Assembly: GCF_017809215.1 (NCBI RefSeq)
Contig: NZ_CP065424.1
Location: 1,276,911 to 1,340,910 of the forward strand
Origin: Heyndrickxia oleronia
GTDB lineage: Bacteria; Bacillota; Bacilli; Bacillales; Bacillaceae_C
DNA: 64,000 bases
Reading direction: 5' to 3'
Part shown: in pieces, positions 63,001 to 64,000 of the stretch
Position numbering within the stretch: the stretch's first letter is position 1
Layout of the letters: each line of letters begins with the position of its first letter
Program-made: the position numbers and the translations under genes
Notes under the pieces: generated by a model
What the model was told of the DNA's origin: nothing
The model's input: only the letters and a program-made list of their open reading frames with translations
Databases searched by the model: none

Positions 63001-63459
63001 TTGCAACGTGTAACGAATTGCTTATATATAAAGGACAATAAAATTTTGCTTCTGCAAAAACCTCGTCGAAATTGGTGGGTTGCTCCAGGAGGCAAGATGG
63101 AACAAGGAGAAACCATTCGTGAATCAGTTATTCGGGAGTTTCGAGAAGAAACAGGAATTTATATAAAACAGCCCTCACTAAAAGGGATTTTTACAATTAA
63201 TATAAAAGAAGGAAATGACATTATCTCGGAATGGATGATGTTCTCATTTAAAGCAACAGATGGTGATGGAACTCCTTTAGAGCGGTCTGAAGAAGGAATT
63301 CTTGAGTGGCACTCCATTGATGAAATCAATCAATTATCAATGGCAGAGGGGGATCACCATATTTTAGATTACTTAATCCATGGAAATGGAATAATTTATG
63401 GTAATTTTACTTACACCTCAGAGTTTGAATTACTATCTTATCGATTAGATCCTAGTTAA
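63001..63459 (+). CDS. yvcI: NUDIX hydrolase YvcI
   Basis: A protein of about 152 residues with the Nudix box GGKMEQGETIRESVIREF followed by REETGI (G-x5-E-x7-R-E-x2-E-E). The start QRVTNCLYIKDNKILLLQKP is typical of the 8-oxo-dGTPase-like MutT group. In Bacillus it precedes rapZ. TTG 63001 is seven bases after GAGGTG; ATG 62977 would add eight residues without a site. It is 35 bp from rapZ. Confidence 0.88.
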   Translation: MQRVTNCLYIKDNKILLLQKPRRNWWVAPGGKMEQGETIRESVIREFREETGIYIKQPSLKGIFTINIKEGNDIISEWMMFSFKATDGDGTPLERSEEGILEWHSIDEINQLSMAEGDHHILDYLIHGNGIIYGNFTYTSEFELLSYRLDPS

Positions 63460-63494
63460 TTTTTTATTACCATTTGATATAGGGGGAGAAATTT

Positions 63495-64000
63495 ATGAGC
63501 AGTGTTCAATTAGTGATCATAACCGGGATGTCTGGCGCTGGAAAGACAGTAGCTATTCAAAGCTTTGAAGATCTTGGCTTTTTTTGTGTTGATAACTTGC
63601 CACCGACACTGCTACCAAAGTTTTTGGAATTGATGAAGGATGCGAATAATCAAATGAATAAGGTTGCGCTTGTAATGGATTTACGCGGGCGTGAATTTTT
63701 TGATCATTTATTTAAAGCATTAGATGATTTAGCTGAAACTTCTTGGGTTTCTCCACGTATACTCTTTTTAGATGCAGATGATTCTGTATTGGTTAGAAGA
63801 TATAAAGAAACAAGACGGCTACATCCCTTATCTCAGACTGGCTTGCCTTTAGAAGGTATTAAACAGGAACGGACGTTGTTAGAGGAGCTTAAGGGTCGAG
63901 CACAAATTATCTTTAATACTTCAGGGATTAAACCCAAGGAGTTGCGGGAAAAAATTCTAACAGAGTTTTCCATCAACAAACAATCGACATTTACTGTTAA
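63495..64000 (+). CDS. rapZ: RapZ/YvcJ nucleotide-binding protein, N-terminal part
   Basis: The frame is open from ATG 63495 (after AGGGGGAGA) to the window edge, 168 codons. It begins [15 protein letters not shown] (P-loop), then [49 protein letters not shown] and [17 protein letters not shown], all conserved in RapZ. B. subtilis YvcJ binds and hydrolyses GTP; E. coli RapZ is an RNA-binding adaptor that controls glmS expression. The remaining C-terminal domain lies beyond the window. Confidence 0.94.
   Translation, partial: MSSVQLVIITGMSGAGKTVAIQSFEDLGFFCVDNLPPTLLPKFLELMKDANNQMNKVALVMDLRGREFFDHLFKALDDLAETSWVSPRILFLDADDSVLVRRYKETRRLHPLSQTGLPLEGIKQERTLLEELKGRAQIIFNTSGIKPKELREKILTEFSINKQSTFTV

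Overview
The window looks like chromosomal DNA of an endospore-forming Bacillaceae species. Coding sequence is AT-rich, ribosome binding sites are strong AGGAGG types, and TTG/GTG starts are frequent. A stage II sporulation protein (spoIIP) and a CwlC-type amidase point to sporulation, and tagDBFGH points to a glycerol-phosphate wall teichoic acid. Several blocks match Bacillus subtilis gene order from memory: csbA-uvrB-uvrA, yvlA-yvlB-yvlD, hprK-lgt-yvoD-ppaX-yvoF and yvcD-trxB-yvcI-rapZ. The species cannot be named from the sequence alone. No rRNA, tRNA, insertion sequence, prophage or CRISPR array was seen.

Region by region. 1-5.6 kb holds a flavin-reductase-like fragment, an Eis-like acetyltransferase, a 52-bp tandem repeat array, spoIIP, uppP, a ferredoxin and an FMN reductase. 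5.8-15.3 kb is the phosphate block: a SufR-like regulator, phoP-phoR, a GNAT gene, then pstS-pstC-pstA-pstB1-pstB2-phoU behind a clear PhoP-box promoter. 15.6-18.2 kb is a metal-resistance pair, an ArsR-family repressor with a palindromic operator and a P1B-type ATPase. 18.7-37.9 kb is a large allantoin catabolism island. 38.4-46.1 kb carries an MFS transporter, a YfbR-like HD protein and csbA-uvrB-uvrA behind an SOS box. 46.7-52.3 kb is the teichoic acid block tagD-tagB-tagF-tagG-tagH. 52.4-64 kb is yvlA-yvlB-yvlD with a SigW-type promoter, an amidase, hprK-lgt-yvoD, ppaX-yvoF, yvcD, trxB, yvcI and the start of rapZ, which runs off the end.

The most coherent system is the allantoin island. 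Uptake (NCS1 and NCS2 permeases), two allantoinases, allantoate amidohydrolase (AllC), ureidoglycine aminohydrolase (AllE) and two ureidoglycolate dehydrogenases (AllD) would convert allantoin to oxalurate. AllF (FdrA), AllG (YlbE) and AllH (DUF2877) are the components of oxamate carbamoyltransferase as known from E. coli. They would split oxalurate into oxamate and carbamoyl phosphate, and a carbamate kinase (AllK) would turn the latter into ATP, CO2 and ammonia. No ureidoglycolate lyase is present in the window, so the route appears committed to ATP yield. A PucR-family regulator sits in the middle.

Oddities worth attention: the NCS2 permease seems to lack a normal start codon (ATA where ATG is expected); AllH is encoded apart from its partners; three ~180-bp structured repeats each lie just behind a stop codon; a 52-bp minisatellite and a 20-bp array fill intergenic space; and TagH lacks the C-terminal extension known in B. 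subtilis.
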